Source of the DNA: a virus
Direction: 5' to 3' (one strand)
DNA: 24,762 nucleotides
IMG/VR virus record: IMGVR_UViG_3300008267_000346
Coordinates: 1-24,762 of that record
In this document: positions 1 to 6,538 of the stretch, piece by piece
How positions within the stretch are numbered: the first letter of the stretch is position 1
Layout: each line of letters opens with the position of its first letter
The notes under the pieces: model-generated
The model's database searches: none
What the model was told of the DNA's origin: nothing
Seen by the model: only the letters and a program-made list of their open reading frames with translations
Translations under genes and position numbers: made by a program

Positions 1-652
1 CCAAAAGTTGGGCAACGCCTTGATCTTGACCCACCATGGGGAAGAGTTCAGCATATGCGCCATCAGCACCCGAAAGTTTGGCACTAGAAGTACCAGTGTA
101 GCGGGTATCGAGGTATTGGTATCCAAGTTCCTTACCACCAGCAGCGGCTTGAGGATTAGGAAGAGCGGCATTGGCATTGGTGCCAGAACCGTCAACCCCA
201 TCATTACCGAGTTGGTTAGCGAGGTACTTGTAACGTAGAGCGAAAGCGAGGCCAACGGGACCACCCATTGGTTGAACGCCAACGATTTCGTTAGTAATCA
301 ATTCGGGGAAAGTACGGCGAATCATCGGGATGAGGATCTTGGGAAGACGGGCATCACCTTGTGCATAAACGTCACCAGCAGGGTAGCTGTTGGGGAAGTT
401 GTTTCCTGCACCACCAAAGCCACCAGAGTTAACACTTCCGAAAACGGAAGAGCTTCCACCAGCAACGTTTGATTCCTCAATGCACCAGCGTTCTTGGTTC
501 TCAAGAAGCATAGCGGTATTAAGGCGGGTATGATCGTCCTCGATAGCGGCAACCTTATCTGAAGTATAGTTCAGAACGGGCTTCCACTTCTCAAGAAGAG
601 CCTCAGCGCGAGTTTGGTCAATATAGGCTTGTGTAGGGCGTATAGATTTCAT
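1..652 (-). CDS. 23: Major capsid protein, T4 gp23-like (3' end outside window)
   Basis: The frame is open from an ATG at 652 to the window edge, giving the first 217 residues of the capsid-building protein. Recognition rests on several stretches that match the T4 gp23 pattern: LLEKWKPVL near residues 19-27, LLENQERW near 49-56, IPMIRRTFPELI near 98-109, and then VGVQPMGGPVGLAFALRYKY. In T4 the prohead protease removes about 65 N-terminal residues. Here I58-E59-E60 followed by S61 fits the [IL]-x-E cleavage rule at nearly the same place (inference). A Shine-Dalgarno-like AAGGAG lies at 668-673, but 15 nt from the ATG, which is long. A late-promoter-like TTAAATAAC is further upstream at 698-706. 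The gene follows the gp22-like scaffold, as in T4. The C-terminal half is not in the window. Confidence 0.93.
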   Translation of the reverse strand, partial: MKSIRPTQAYIDQTRAEALLEKWKPVLNYTSDKVAAIEDDHTRLNTAMLLENQERWCIEESNVAGGSSSVFGSVNSGGFGGAGNNFPNSYPAGDVYAQGDARLPKILIPMIRRTFPELITNEIVGVQPMGGPVGLAFALRYKYLANQLGNDGVDGSGTNANAALPNPQAAAGGKELGYQYLDTRYTGTSSAKLSGADGAYAELFPMVGQDQGVAQLL

Positions 653-689
653 GTTCGTTATTTGTTTCTCCTTTTTGTTCGATTATTCA

Positions 690-710
690 GATATTAAGTT
701 ATTTAATATC
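690..710. repeat. AT-rich inverted repeat upstream of the capsid gene
   Basis: GATATTAA (690-697) and TTAATATC (703-710) form a perfect 8-bp stem with a 5-nt loop between the scaffold stop and the capsid start. It lacks a GC-rich stem and a T-run, so it is a poor intrinsic terminator. It overlaps the promoter-like motif at 698-706 and may be an RNA stem in the capsid leader or a protein site. Confidence 0.4.
698..706 (-). promoter_or_regulatory. Late-promoter-like motif TTAAATAAC for the capsid gene
   Basis: The minus strand reads TTAAATAAC, matching the TAAATA core seen before many genes in this window and the T4 late promoter core. Unlike the others it lies about 47 nt upstream of the start, leaving room for a leader with a Shine-Dalgarno-like sequence. 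Confidence 0.45.
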
Positions 711-720
711 TCAGCTAAAA

Positions 721-1596
721 TTAGTATTTGGAAAGTTCTTGGAGGTAGGGGTTCATTTGAACCTGTCCCTCTGGTTTCACTTGGGTTTTTTCCTCAAGGA
801 TTTGAGGAACATCGACGTTAGTGGAAACTGATTTTTTAATTGCACTTTCCTTTAGTTCGTGTATTCTTTCATTCTCATTCTTATTGAAGAGATTGAGAGC
901 ATAATCAAAATTCTCATTGATGAATTCGGCACTCTTACCCTTCATGATGCGATTGATATAGTCTTTTTTCTTATCGCTAAGTCCTGTGGCCTTTTTCTCA
1001 AGAATGAGATCGGAAGCAATGTGGTTGAAACGCTCAACAAGAACATTGTGATCTTTCTTGAGTGCTTCATATTTTTCAGTGGCTTCGTCAATTTGTTTTT
1101 TACCATCGATAATGGCGGATTTGACAGCTTTCTTTGCAAGGGCGGTGTCCACGCCGAGAAATTCTTTGATTTGTTCAAGAACGACTTGTGCTCTGCGATT
1201 GCTGACGGCTTCTTGAATTTGGGCTTTGGGGAGAGCCTCGTCAACATATGCATCAAGATATGTGGAAACATCATTGATGATATTTGATTTGAAGGAACCA
1301 GCCTCACTAACAATGGCGGTTTGATATTTCTCAACAATCGACTTGAGTTTTTCACCGTGATTGATATCAATTGCTTTTACAACCTTTTGAAGTTTCTTGG
1401 TGTGATCTTTGTCGATGGCTTCCAAGAGATGTGTTAGTTTATTAGCATAATCAGTGTCTTGCTTAACAAGAGCAGATGCTACTTGAACTTTTGCCTTTTC
1501 CTCAACAGCTGCTTCAAACGAAGCTTGGATCTCGTTGAGTGCTTCTTCGCTAAGAAGTTCCTTAGTTACTTTTTTTAGTTGCTTTTTGATATCCAT
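721..1596 (-). CDS. 22: Prohead core scaffolding protein, T4 gp22-like
   Basis: A 291-residue, highly charged, mostly helical protein without cysteines. It probably forms the internal core around which the capsid assembles and is then degraded by the prohead protease. The N-terminal stretch from ELLSEEAL to VASALVKQ (about residues 13-46) and the C-terminal stretch around residues 200-240 (ILEKKATGLSDKKKDYINRI) follow the pattern of gp22-family scaffolds, in which a conserved helical segment sits near the C terminus. The position directly before the capsid gene supports this. It starts 12 nt after the stop of the preceding Pro/Gln-rich gene and shows no clear ribosome-binding site. The T4 order has the gene 21 protease just upstream, but no protease is visible here. 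Confidence 0.85.
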   Translation of the reverse strand: MDIKKQLKKVTKELLSEEALNEIQASFEAAVEEKAKVQVASALVKQDTDYANKLTHLLEAIDKDHTKKLQKVVKAIDINHGEKLKSIVEKYQTAIVSEAGSFKSNIINDVSTYLDAYVDEALPKAQIQEAVSNRRAQVVLEQIKEFLGVDTALAKKAVKSAIIDGKKQIDEATEKYEALKKDHNVLVERFNHIASDLILEKKATGLSDKKKDYINRIMKGKSAEFINENFDYALNLFNKNENERIHELKESAIKKSVSTNVDVPQILEEKTQVKPEGQVQMNPYLQELSKY

Positions 1597-1608
1597 ATTT
1601 ATTATGTT

Positions 1609-2844
1609 TTAAATTTTTGCAATCCTTTGTGCGATTTTGGCATTTACCTTGTCGTCCACAATTGCTTTCAAATATTTATGCGCGGACGAATAATTTTTTT
1701 CAGAAAGATGCTTTAAAAATTTAGAAATATTAACTTTTTCTTGCACGGTAATTTTATTTAGTGCATTGCTTTTATTTTTCTTGCATTTTTCACAATTATT
1801 TTCACAATCTTCACAATTTTCTTCATTAGCTTCTTCTTCAGATGCTTCTGGCTTTGCTGGCTTTTGAGTAGATGCAACTTGTTGTTGTGATTTATTTGCA
1901 CCACCATACATATTTTGAACACTTTTTGAAAGAGCACTTCCTACTTTTGATAAATCTCTTATGAATGGATTGGGGGTGGATTCAGCTGCTTTTGTTGGAG
2001 CTTGCTGTTGTGGAGCAACAGCAGGTTGTTGAGCCGTTTGTTGCTTTTGAGCTTGTTGTGCAGCTGCGGCGGCGTTTGTTGGCCCTTGTGCAAGAGTTCC
2101 TGTTTGTTGAGGAGCTTGCATTTTAAATGGTTCCTGTGGTGCTTTCATTTGCTGAACAGCCTGAACACTTGGAACGTTTTGAGCATTTAATTGAGGAGCA
2201 GGAGCAGATGCTGGTGCTGATTGTTGTGCAGTTGGTTGAACATTTACAGTTCCTTTTTTCTGGGAATATTGTTTTCCGTAGACCGCATTTGCAAGAGTCT
2301 TTAGATTTGCATCTTTTCCAACTTCTTGTCTAGCTTGTCTTAGGATTTCTAAATTTCTTTTATCCGTTGAAGAATTTGGATCATATGAAGATTTGTGCAG
2401 CTTTTGAAGCATTGTCTTCTCTTCATCTGTCGGAGCTTCTGCTTTTTGTGCTGGTTGTGCAGCAGGTTGTTGAGGTGCGGGAGCTTGTGGTTGTGCAGCA
2501 GCTTGTGGTTGAGGAGGTGTTGCAACAGCAGATGGCTTTGGAGCTTCTTCAGCTGGAGGAGGAACGCCTTGCTTTTTGGCTTGTTGATTTTGAGCGGGTT
2601 GTTGTGGTGGAGGCGTTGCAACGGCGGATGGCTTTGGAGCTTCTTTTGGTGCTGTTTTCTTCTCCCTTTCGCTCAATTGTTTTGTTGCACTATTTAATTC
2701 TTTTTGTAACCCTATTTTACTTTTACCATCTGGCATTTTGTCAATCACTGCCTGTATTCTTTGAAGCTCGGTCATTCCTTGTTTCAGACGATTTACTTCG
2801 TCTTGTTCAGCTTTTCCTGTTAAGATTTGTTCAAATAAATTCAT
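1609..2844 (-). CDS. Pro/Gln/Ala-rich putative head protein with Cys cluster and shared C-terminal motif
   Basis: Function not recognised. The 411-residue protein has a helical N terminus (1-65), a long low-complexity part rich in Q, P and A (65-330) with the unit EAPKPSAVATPP occurring twice (68-79 and 100-111), and a more ordered island at about 138-195. An acidic segment (334-350) leads into four cysteines spaced CxxCxxxCxxC (344, 347, 351, 354). The C-terminal motif at 371-407 (VNISKFLKHLSEKNY, then AHKYLKAIV) is shared with the next gene upstream. The start overlaps the previous stop as ATGA and has a GGAG sequence 9 nt upstream, so the two are translationally coupled. The place just before gp22 corresponds to that of the small prohead core genes in T4, so a core or internal head protein is plausible (inference). 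Confidence 0.75.
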   Translation of the reverse strand: MNLFEQILTGKAEQDEVNRLKQGMTELQRIQAVIDKMPDGKSKIGLQKELNSATKQLSEREKKTAPKEAPKPSAVATPPPQQPAQNQQAKKQGVPPPAEEAPKPSAVATPPQPQAAAQPQAPAPQQPAAQPAQKAEAPTDEEKTMLQKLHKSSYDPNSSTDKRNLEILRQARQEVGKDANLKTLANAVYGKQYSQKKGTVNVQPTAQQSAPASAPAPQLNAQNVPSVQAVQQMKAPQEPFKMQAPQQTGTLAQGPTNAAAAAQQAQKQQTAQQPAVAPQQQAPTKAAESTPNPFIRDLSKVGSALSKSVQNMYGGANKSQQQVASTQKPAKPEASEEEANEENCEDCENNCEKCKKNKSNALNKITVQEKVNISKFLKHLSEKNYSSAHKYLKAIVDDKVNAKIAQRIAKI

Positions 2845-3800
2845 TTGATTGCTCCTGAAATTTTTCTTTTAATTTTATTTTCAACAATATTTTTAAGATA
2901 TTTGTTGGCCAAAGAATAATTTTTCTCCGACAATGATTTCAAAAATTTCGCAATATTGACGCTTTCTTTATATTGTGCCTCGGAAGTAGTGCTAGTATAT
3001 TGATCTGTTACATTTTCAGTTTCAGGTTCCCCAACTTCTTGCCATCCTTCTTCTTCCTGATCGTCTTGATCTTCGAATGGTTCTTTTAAATTTTTTGGTC
3101 TTATGGTTGTGGTATTTCCGGAAATTACAGTCTCGTATTTGTCTGTTACATTTTCCTTATCACCGGAGCTTCCCATTTCTTCCCATCCTTCATCATCACT
3201 TTCTTGTTCATCTTGATCGAATGACTTTGTAACATCCCCAATCATGCTTTTAATTTGATCAACAGTGTATGATGTCCCGTCATCTGCTGTAACAAGAGGT
3301 TGGGCTTGAACGTTTGCTGGAATTGTTTCTTGAGTTGTTTCGACTTCTTCATATCCACTTTCATCATCAGCTTCTGGTTGCTGTGCGGGTTGTGGTGCAG
3401 CAGGAGCAGCTGGAGCGGCTTGGGCTGCGGGTTGAGAAACAGGGGCGGGTTGCGCTGCTGGTTGCTGTGGTGCTGGAGTAGTAGTGGGGGAAGATTGTGC
3501 TACATTTTCTCCACCAGAAATTGGAGTTCTTTCTTTTGTTCTGGGATTTTCCAAATATCCTTTTTGTGCAGCTGGTTTAAGAAAATTCTGAGAAATAGAA
3601 ATCTTCTGATTTGTTGGCATTTGATCAAACTTTTTTCCTGTAAGCTTTTCCCATGCTGTTTTTGCTTGCACCCATTTTGGATCTTTTTCCGCTTGCGATG
3701 TTGCAGTTCCTTCTACTTCTGTTGATCTAACAGCTTCTTTCAAAAGAACGTTATCCATGTAAGAAGAGAAAATGTTACTTGTATCTGAATTTTTGCCCAT
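2841..3800 (-). CDS. Putative head protein with acidic repeats and shared C-terminal motif
   Basis: Function not recognised. The 319-residue protein begins with a short extension ending VLLKEA (residues 18-23), which fits a capsid-targeting leader cut after E22. It then has a compact Lys-rich region (40-95), a Pro/Ala/Gln linker (104-143), and acidic repeats. One repeat unit, with Asp/Glu run, EGW, and ENVTDKY, spans about 196-222 and recurs at 243-268 with ENVTDQY; a weaker relative lies near 145-152. The C-terminal motif at 281-317 closely matches that of the neighbouring gene (VNIAKFLKSLSEKNYS, then KYLKNIV). A late-promoter-like CATAAATA lies 7 nt before the ATG. Likely a prohead core or internal head protein by position; this is inference. 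Confidence 0.72.
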   Translation of the reverse strand: MGKNSDTSNIFSSYMDNVLLKEAVRSTEVEGTATSQAEKDPKWVQAKTAWEKLTGKKFDQMPTNQKISISQNFLKPAAQKGYLENPRTKERTPISGGENVAQSSPTTTPAPQQPAAQPAPVSQPAAQAAPAAPAAPQPAQQPEADDESGYEEVETTQETIPANVQAQPLVTADDGTSYTVDQIKSMIGDVTKSFDQDEQESDDEGWEEMGSSGDKENVTDKYETVISGNTTTIRPKNLKEPFEDQDDQEEEGWQEVGEPETENVTDQYTSTTSEAQYKESVNIAKFLKSLSEKNYSLANKYLKNIVENKIKRKISGAIK

Positions 3801-3807
3801 AATATTT

Positions 3808-3815
3808 TATTTATG
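3808..3815 (-). promoter_or_regulatory. Late-promoter-like motif CATAAATA
   Basis: The minus strand reads CATAAATA, with the TAAATA core ending 7 nt before the ATG at 3800. It differs from the T4 late consensus TATAAATA only in its first base. Confidence 0.55.
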
Positions 3816-3819
3816 TTTC

Positions 3820-4260
3820 TTACTGTCCAAGTTTTTGCAAATTAGCAATAATTTGTTGTGCATTTGGGACATTTGCTGCTGGTGCAGTTGTTGGAGATGT
3901 TGTTTGGGCTGGAGTTGTAGATGATTGTGCCTTTTGTGCAGTCATTGTCGCAATCATTTTCTTATAAAATTCTTCTTGTTGTTTGTTTCCTTGTTGGATT
4001 GCATCTGCCAAACCCTTGATTGCATCCGAAGAAGCATCGCCTTCTGCGGGAGCCTCCTCTGTTGGTTTTTGCGGTTGTTGCGCAACTTGTCCCTGTTGTG
4101 GGGCTTGTTGTTGGTTTACTGGTGTTCCCTTTGTAGAAACTCCTGTAATAGAAGACAAACCATCTTTTGGTGTTGTGGTTGGGGCTTGTTTCTCGTCCTT
4201 TGGTTGGGTTGAAAAAGTTGCCTCTCTTAGAATTTTATTTACAAAGTCATCGAATAGCAT
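3820..4260 (-). CDS. Small Pro/Gln/Thr-rich putative virion protein
   Basis: Not recognised. The 146-residue protein opens with an amphipathic leader, FDDFVNKILREA (residues 3-14), in which L11-R12-E13 followed by A14 fits a T4-type prohead protease site. The middle is low complexity (Q, P, T, A). A helical segment at about 77-110 contains QQEEFYKKMIATMTAQKAQ, and the end is a short hydrophobic helix (IIANLQKLGQ). It lacks the C-terminal motif of its two downstream neighbours but shares their composition and orientation. The late-promoter motif CTAAATAAT lies 3 nt upstream of the ATG with no ribosome-binding site. An internal head or core protein is a guess from context. Confidence 0.7.
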   Translation of the reverse strand: MLFDDFVNKILREATFSTQPKDEKQAPTTTPKDGLSSITGVSTKGTPVNQQQAPQQGQVAQQPQKPTEEAPAEGDASSDAIKGLADAIQQGNKQQEEFYKKMIATMTAQKAQSSTTPAQTTSPTTAPAANVPNAQQIIANLQKLGQ

Positions 4261-4263
4261 ATG

Positions 4264-4272
4264 ATTATTTAG
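4264..4272 (-). promoter_or_regulatory. Late-promoter motif CTAAATAAT
   Basis: The minus strand reads CTAAATAAT; TAAATA ends exactly 5 nt before the ATG at 4260. It forms a divergent pair with the plus-strand motif at 4281. Confidence 0.7.
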
Positions 4273-4280
4273 ACGAATCC

Positions 4281-4288
4281 TTAAATAC
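4281..4288 (+). promoter_or_regulatory. Late-promoter motif TTAAATAC before the Nudix gene
   Basis: TAAATA ends exactly 5 nt before the ATG at 4293, the same geometry as on the opposite strand. This supports 4293 as the true start rather than any upstream in-frame codon. Confidence 0.65.
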
Positions 4289-4292
4289 TTCT

Positions 4293-4718
4293 ATGAATAT
4301 TTTTGAAGCATACAAAATCATCAAGGAATCAAATGTGAATAGATTCCATGGTGCGGGAATCGTTTTTTACGATGGGGAAAGAATTCTACTAGTTAAAAAA
4401 CCAAATAAAAAATGGGGATTTGTTGGTGGAAAACCAATTGAACAAGAGACCCCATTGGAAACCGCAAAAAGAGAATCCAAGGAAGAAATTGGAACAATCA
4501 AGGGAGTTAATAAAAAAGAACTTGAATTTAAAATTCGTGGAAACAAGTATTTTACTTACATCTTCAAGGTAAATGAACCATTCCACGACATTACTCTTTC
4601 AGACGAACATATTGATTATTCTTGGGTTAAATTGGAAAACTTGGATAAATTAAAAATTTCCAAGATTTTTGAAATTTGCCTTCCAGTTATCCTGAAAGCA
4701 CTAAAATCTTTGCGTTGA
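4293..4718 (+). CDS. Nudix hydrolase
   Basis: A 141-residue member of the Nudix family, which cleaves nucleoside diphosphates linked to another moiety. The Nudix box spans residues 46-68: G46, E52, then R60-E61 and E64-E65, and G67. Serine (62) and threonine (68) occupy two positions that are usually hydrophobic. Beta-strand AGIVFYDGERILLVKKP (21-37) and WGFVGG before the box fit the fold. The substrate cannot be read from the sequence; T4 NudE is a precedent for such enzymes in this phage type. The start at 4293 is chosen because a promoter motif sits 5 nt upstream and the frame before it runs through the divergent head gene. Residues 1-17 precede the domain and end IIKES, resembling a capsid-targeting leader. 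It converges on and overlaps the next gene by 18 nt. Confidence 0.9.
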   Translation: MNIFEAYKIIKESNVNRFHGAGIVFYDGERILLVKKPNKKWGFVGGKPIEQETPLETAKRESKEEIGTIKGVNKKELEFKIRGNKYFTYIFKVNEPFHDITLSDEHIDYSWVKLENLDKLKISKIFEICLPVILKALKSLR

Positions 4719-5798
4719 TAGTCCACTAAAGCTTGGGAATTTACCCAATGTTCCCTGCATTGGTTTGACATTTTCCAAGTCTTTCTTACCTTGTTCTGTC
4801 CAGTCTTTCCAAGTTTGTGGAATGTCACCGGAAGCGATTACTGTGGCTGCTTTTGCACCAGCGGCTGTTCCTTTGGCTGCTTTTTTAGCGGCTGATGCGA
4901 TTGCCTTAGATGTTGGTTTAATTGCCTCCTTCGCTTTTTGTACAACTGTTTTTGTCGCTCCTTTTACAGTTTGAGCACCTTTTCCGACAATTCCTTTTTT
5001 AGCTACAGTTCCCAACTTTCCTGTTGCTTTTACAACATTTTCATTTTTAGAAATAGCACTTCTAACGTATCTTGCTCCTTCTCTTGCAATTTTGGTGCTT
5101 CTTCCACCCAAGATTGTGAAGGGCATTGTTAAAAGTTTAAATGGAAAGGTAAGAATTCCGAGCGGCAACCGTACGCCGGGTATTACGGAAATCTGAGCAG
5201 CTAAAAGATTTAAAAAATAAATATCCTCGTCTTCTGTTCCCTTATTTTTTTCATACAAATCCAGAGCTTTTCTGTAATAGGGCCAAGACATAACTCCAGT
5301 TGGTTCAAATACAGCCGCAATTTTATACCATATACTTTCACTCAAGTTGTTTTGAATATCATCCACATATTCTTTTCCTATAAAACTTGTAACATATTCT
5401 CCAATTTTATCCGCAACAGCATCTCCAACTTCTGCCAATGTTGGTCCCAGATATTCTTGTGCTGCCGTTCCAACTTTACCCGCAACATCTTTAATAGCAC
5501 CCCATGTTTTTTGAAGACCTGTTTCTTCTACCTCTTCTTTTAATGATTCAATTTCTTCTTCTGAAAAAGATTTAGAAATAGAATTCACGTAATCAGCAAT
5601 TTGATCATAAATTCCACCATCGGATGAATATTTTTGAAAAGATTCGGATTCATACTGTTCCGGATCGGTTTTAAGTTTATTTGAAATTTCCTCTTGTGTT
5701 TTAGTAACAATAGGCTCTGGATCAATTTCTTCTGTTTGATCCTGTTCAAAAATCAAACTCTCCAAAAGTGCATTAATCGTATTATCAAACCTAGACAT
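4701..5798 (-). CDS. Putative virion protein with Lys/Ala-rich histone-like tail
   Basis: Function not recognised. The 365-residue protein starts with FDNTINALLES (4-14), where L11-L12-E13 before S14 fits a prohead-protease site. An acidic helical region follows (15-95), then helices to about 160. Next comes a motif EPTGVMSWPYYRKALDLYEK (165-184), and LNLLAAQI (197-204); similar TG-x-x-SWP patterns occur in other large phage structural proteins, from memory. A hydrophobic stretch lies at 211-231. Residues 250-318 are rich in Lys and Ala with few acidic residues, recalling histone H1 tails, and suggest nucleic-acid binding. Its promoter motif overlaps the stop codon of the upstream flavin reductase gene. 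A DNA-associated internal head protein is one possibility; a tail protein is another. Confidence 0.72.
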   Translation of the reverse strand: MSRFDNTINALLESLIFEQDQTEEIDPEPIVTKTQEEISNKLKTDPEQYESESFQKYSSDGGIYDQIADYVNSISKSFSEEEIESLKEEVEETGLQKTWGAIKDVAGKVGTAAQEYLGPTLAEVGDAVADKIGEYVTSFIGKEYVDDIQNNLSESIWYKIAAVFEPTGVMSWPYYRKALDLYEKNKGTEDEDIYFLNLLAAQISVIPGVRLPLGILTFPFKLLTMPFTILGGRSTKIAREGARYVRSAISKNENVVKATGKLGTVAKKGIVGKGAQTVKGATKTVVQKAKEAIKPTSKAIASAAKKAAKGTAAGAKAATVIASGDIPQTWKDWTEQGKKDLENVKPMQGTLGKFPSFSGLSTQRF

Positions 5799-5801
5799 AT
5801 T

Positions 5802-5810
5802 GTTATTTAG
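5802..5810 (-). promoter_or_regulatory. Late-promoter motif CTAAATAAC
   Basis: On the minus strand TAAATA ends exactly 5 nt before the ATG at 5798. The motif contains the TAA stop of the upstream gene (5807-5809), so it is embedded in coding sequence. Confidence 0.65.
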
Positions 5811-6538
5811 AGAAGCTCTTCGTTAAATTCCTTAATTGCGTGTTTATATGAATCCTTTGATTCATTGTTTGCATTGTTCGTATATTGCCAGTTCCAACAA
5901 ATGTCGTTCTGAACATCGAATCCGTAAAATTTAAAGACTTGTTTTTGGGTTTCTATTACATTTTCTCCATTCCAATTTTGTCCTGTAAGAATAATTCCAG
6001 CTGAAATATTTCCGACAATATTTGATTCTCTTAGAGTGGTATGTCTATTTTCAATCCAACATAGTCTTTCTATAAGTTTTTGATAGATGGCATTGGTCTG
6101 ACCCCAACGAACAGAACCAAAAAATACAACACAATCGGATTCAAAAAGAGGTCTGGAAATTCTCCAAAGCTCATCGTCCTTATGGTGCAATGAACACCAA
6201 CACCTGTGAAAACCTGTGGGATTCTTTGCCTTGTCTTCTAGAACTGCTTCTTTTTTTCCACATCCATTTCCATTTGCACTGCTCACATTTCCCTCACAAT
6301 TGTATATGTTTAGTTTTGGAACTTCCACGATTTCTATCTTTTTCATTCCAACCATTTCTTGAATATAATATGCAATTTGTGTGCTTTTTGGAATATCGTC
6401 TACATTTTTATCATAACGATTCGATGTGGTCAAAAATAAAACTTTCTCTTTGTTTTCCAAAAAAGATATTGTTTTTTGTATATTATTTTTGAATTCAGAA
6501 GAGGCCGATTCGTTTATGTATTTAGAAAATGACATCAT
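5807..6538 (-). CDS. NAD(P)H-dependent FMN reductase-like flavoprotein
   Basis: A 243-residue protein with a flavodoxin-like fold, probably binding FMN and acting as a reductase. The first strand KVLFLTTSN (32-40) leads into the expected phosphate-binding loop. Strand IEIVEVPKLNIYNC (68-81) follows, and then DCVVFFGSVRWGQTNAIYQK (135-154), the FMN-site segment of this family. GIILTGQNWNGE (181-192) matches the next strand and loop. The cysteines at 81, 93, 113 and 115 lie where iron-sulfur flavoproteins carry cluster ligands, but the spacing is not the classic one. Residues 1-20 precede the domain; FSKYINES (4-11) resembles a T4 capsid-targeting leader with cleavage after E10. The ATGA overlap with the spike gene ties it to baseplate expression. 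Its role in a phage is unknown. Confidence 0.78.
   Translation of the reverse strand: MMSFSKYINESASSEFKNNIQKTISFLENKEKVLFLTTSNRYDKNVDDIPKSTQIAYYIQEMVGMKKIEIVEVPKLNIYNCEGNVSSANGNGCGKKEAVLEDKAKNPTGFHRCWCSLHHKDDELWRISRPLFESDCVVFFGSVRWGQTNAIYQKLIERLCWIENRHTTLRESNIVGNISAGIILTGQNWNGENVIETQKQVFKFYGFDVQNDICWNWQYTNNANNESKDSYKHAIKEFNEELL

Noticed and set aside
690-710. Intrinsic terminator between scaffold and capsid genes
   Set aside because: The stem is entirely AT-rich apart from its end pair and no T-run follows.
859-1287. Plus-strand frame rich in Ile and Phe within the scaffold gene
   Set aside because: Antisense shadow of a Lys/Glu-rich helical protein; no binding site or promoter motif.
1596-1601. 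TAAATA on the minus strand at the scaffold start
   Set aside because: It overlaps the start codon itself, so it cannot serve as the promoter of that gene in the way of the other copies.
1609-4260. Gene 21-type prohead protease between scaffold and upstream genes
   Set aside because: Expected from T4 order, but none of the three proteins here shows a protease motif or compact fold; it must lie outside the window.
4167-4292. Longer N terminus for the Nudix protein
   Set aside because: It would run through the divergent head gene and both promoters, and the extra 42 residues have no Nudix character; 4293 fits the promoter spacing.
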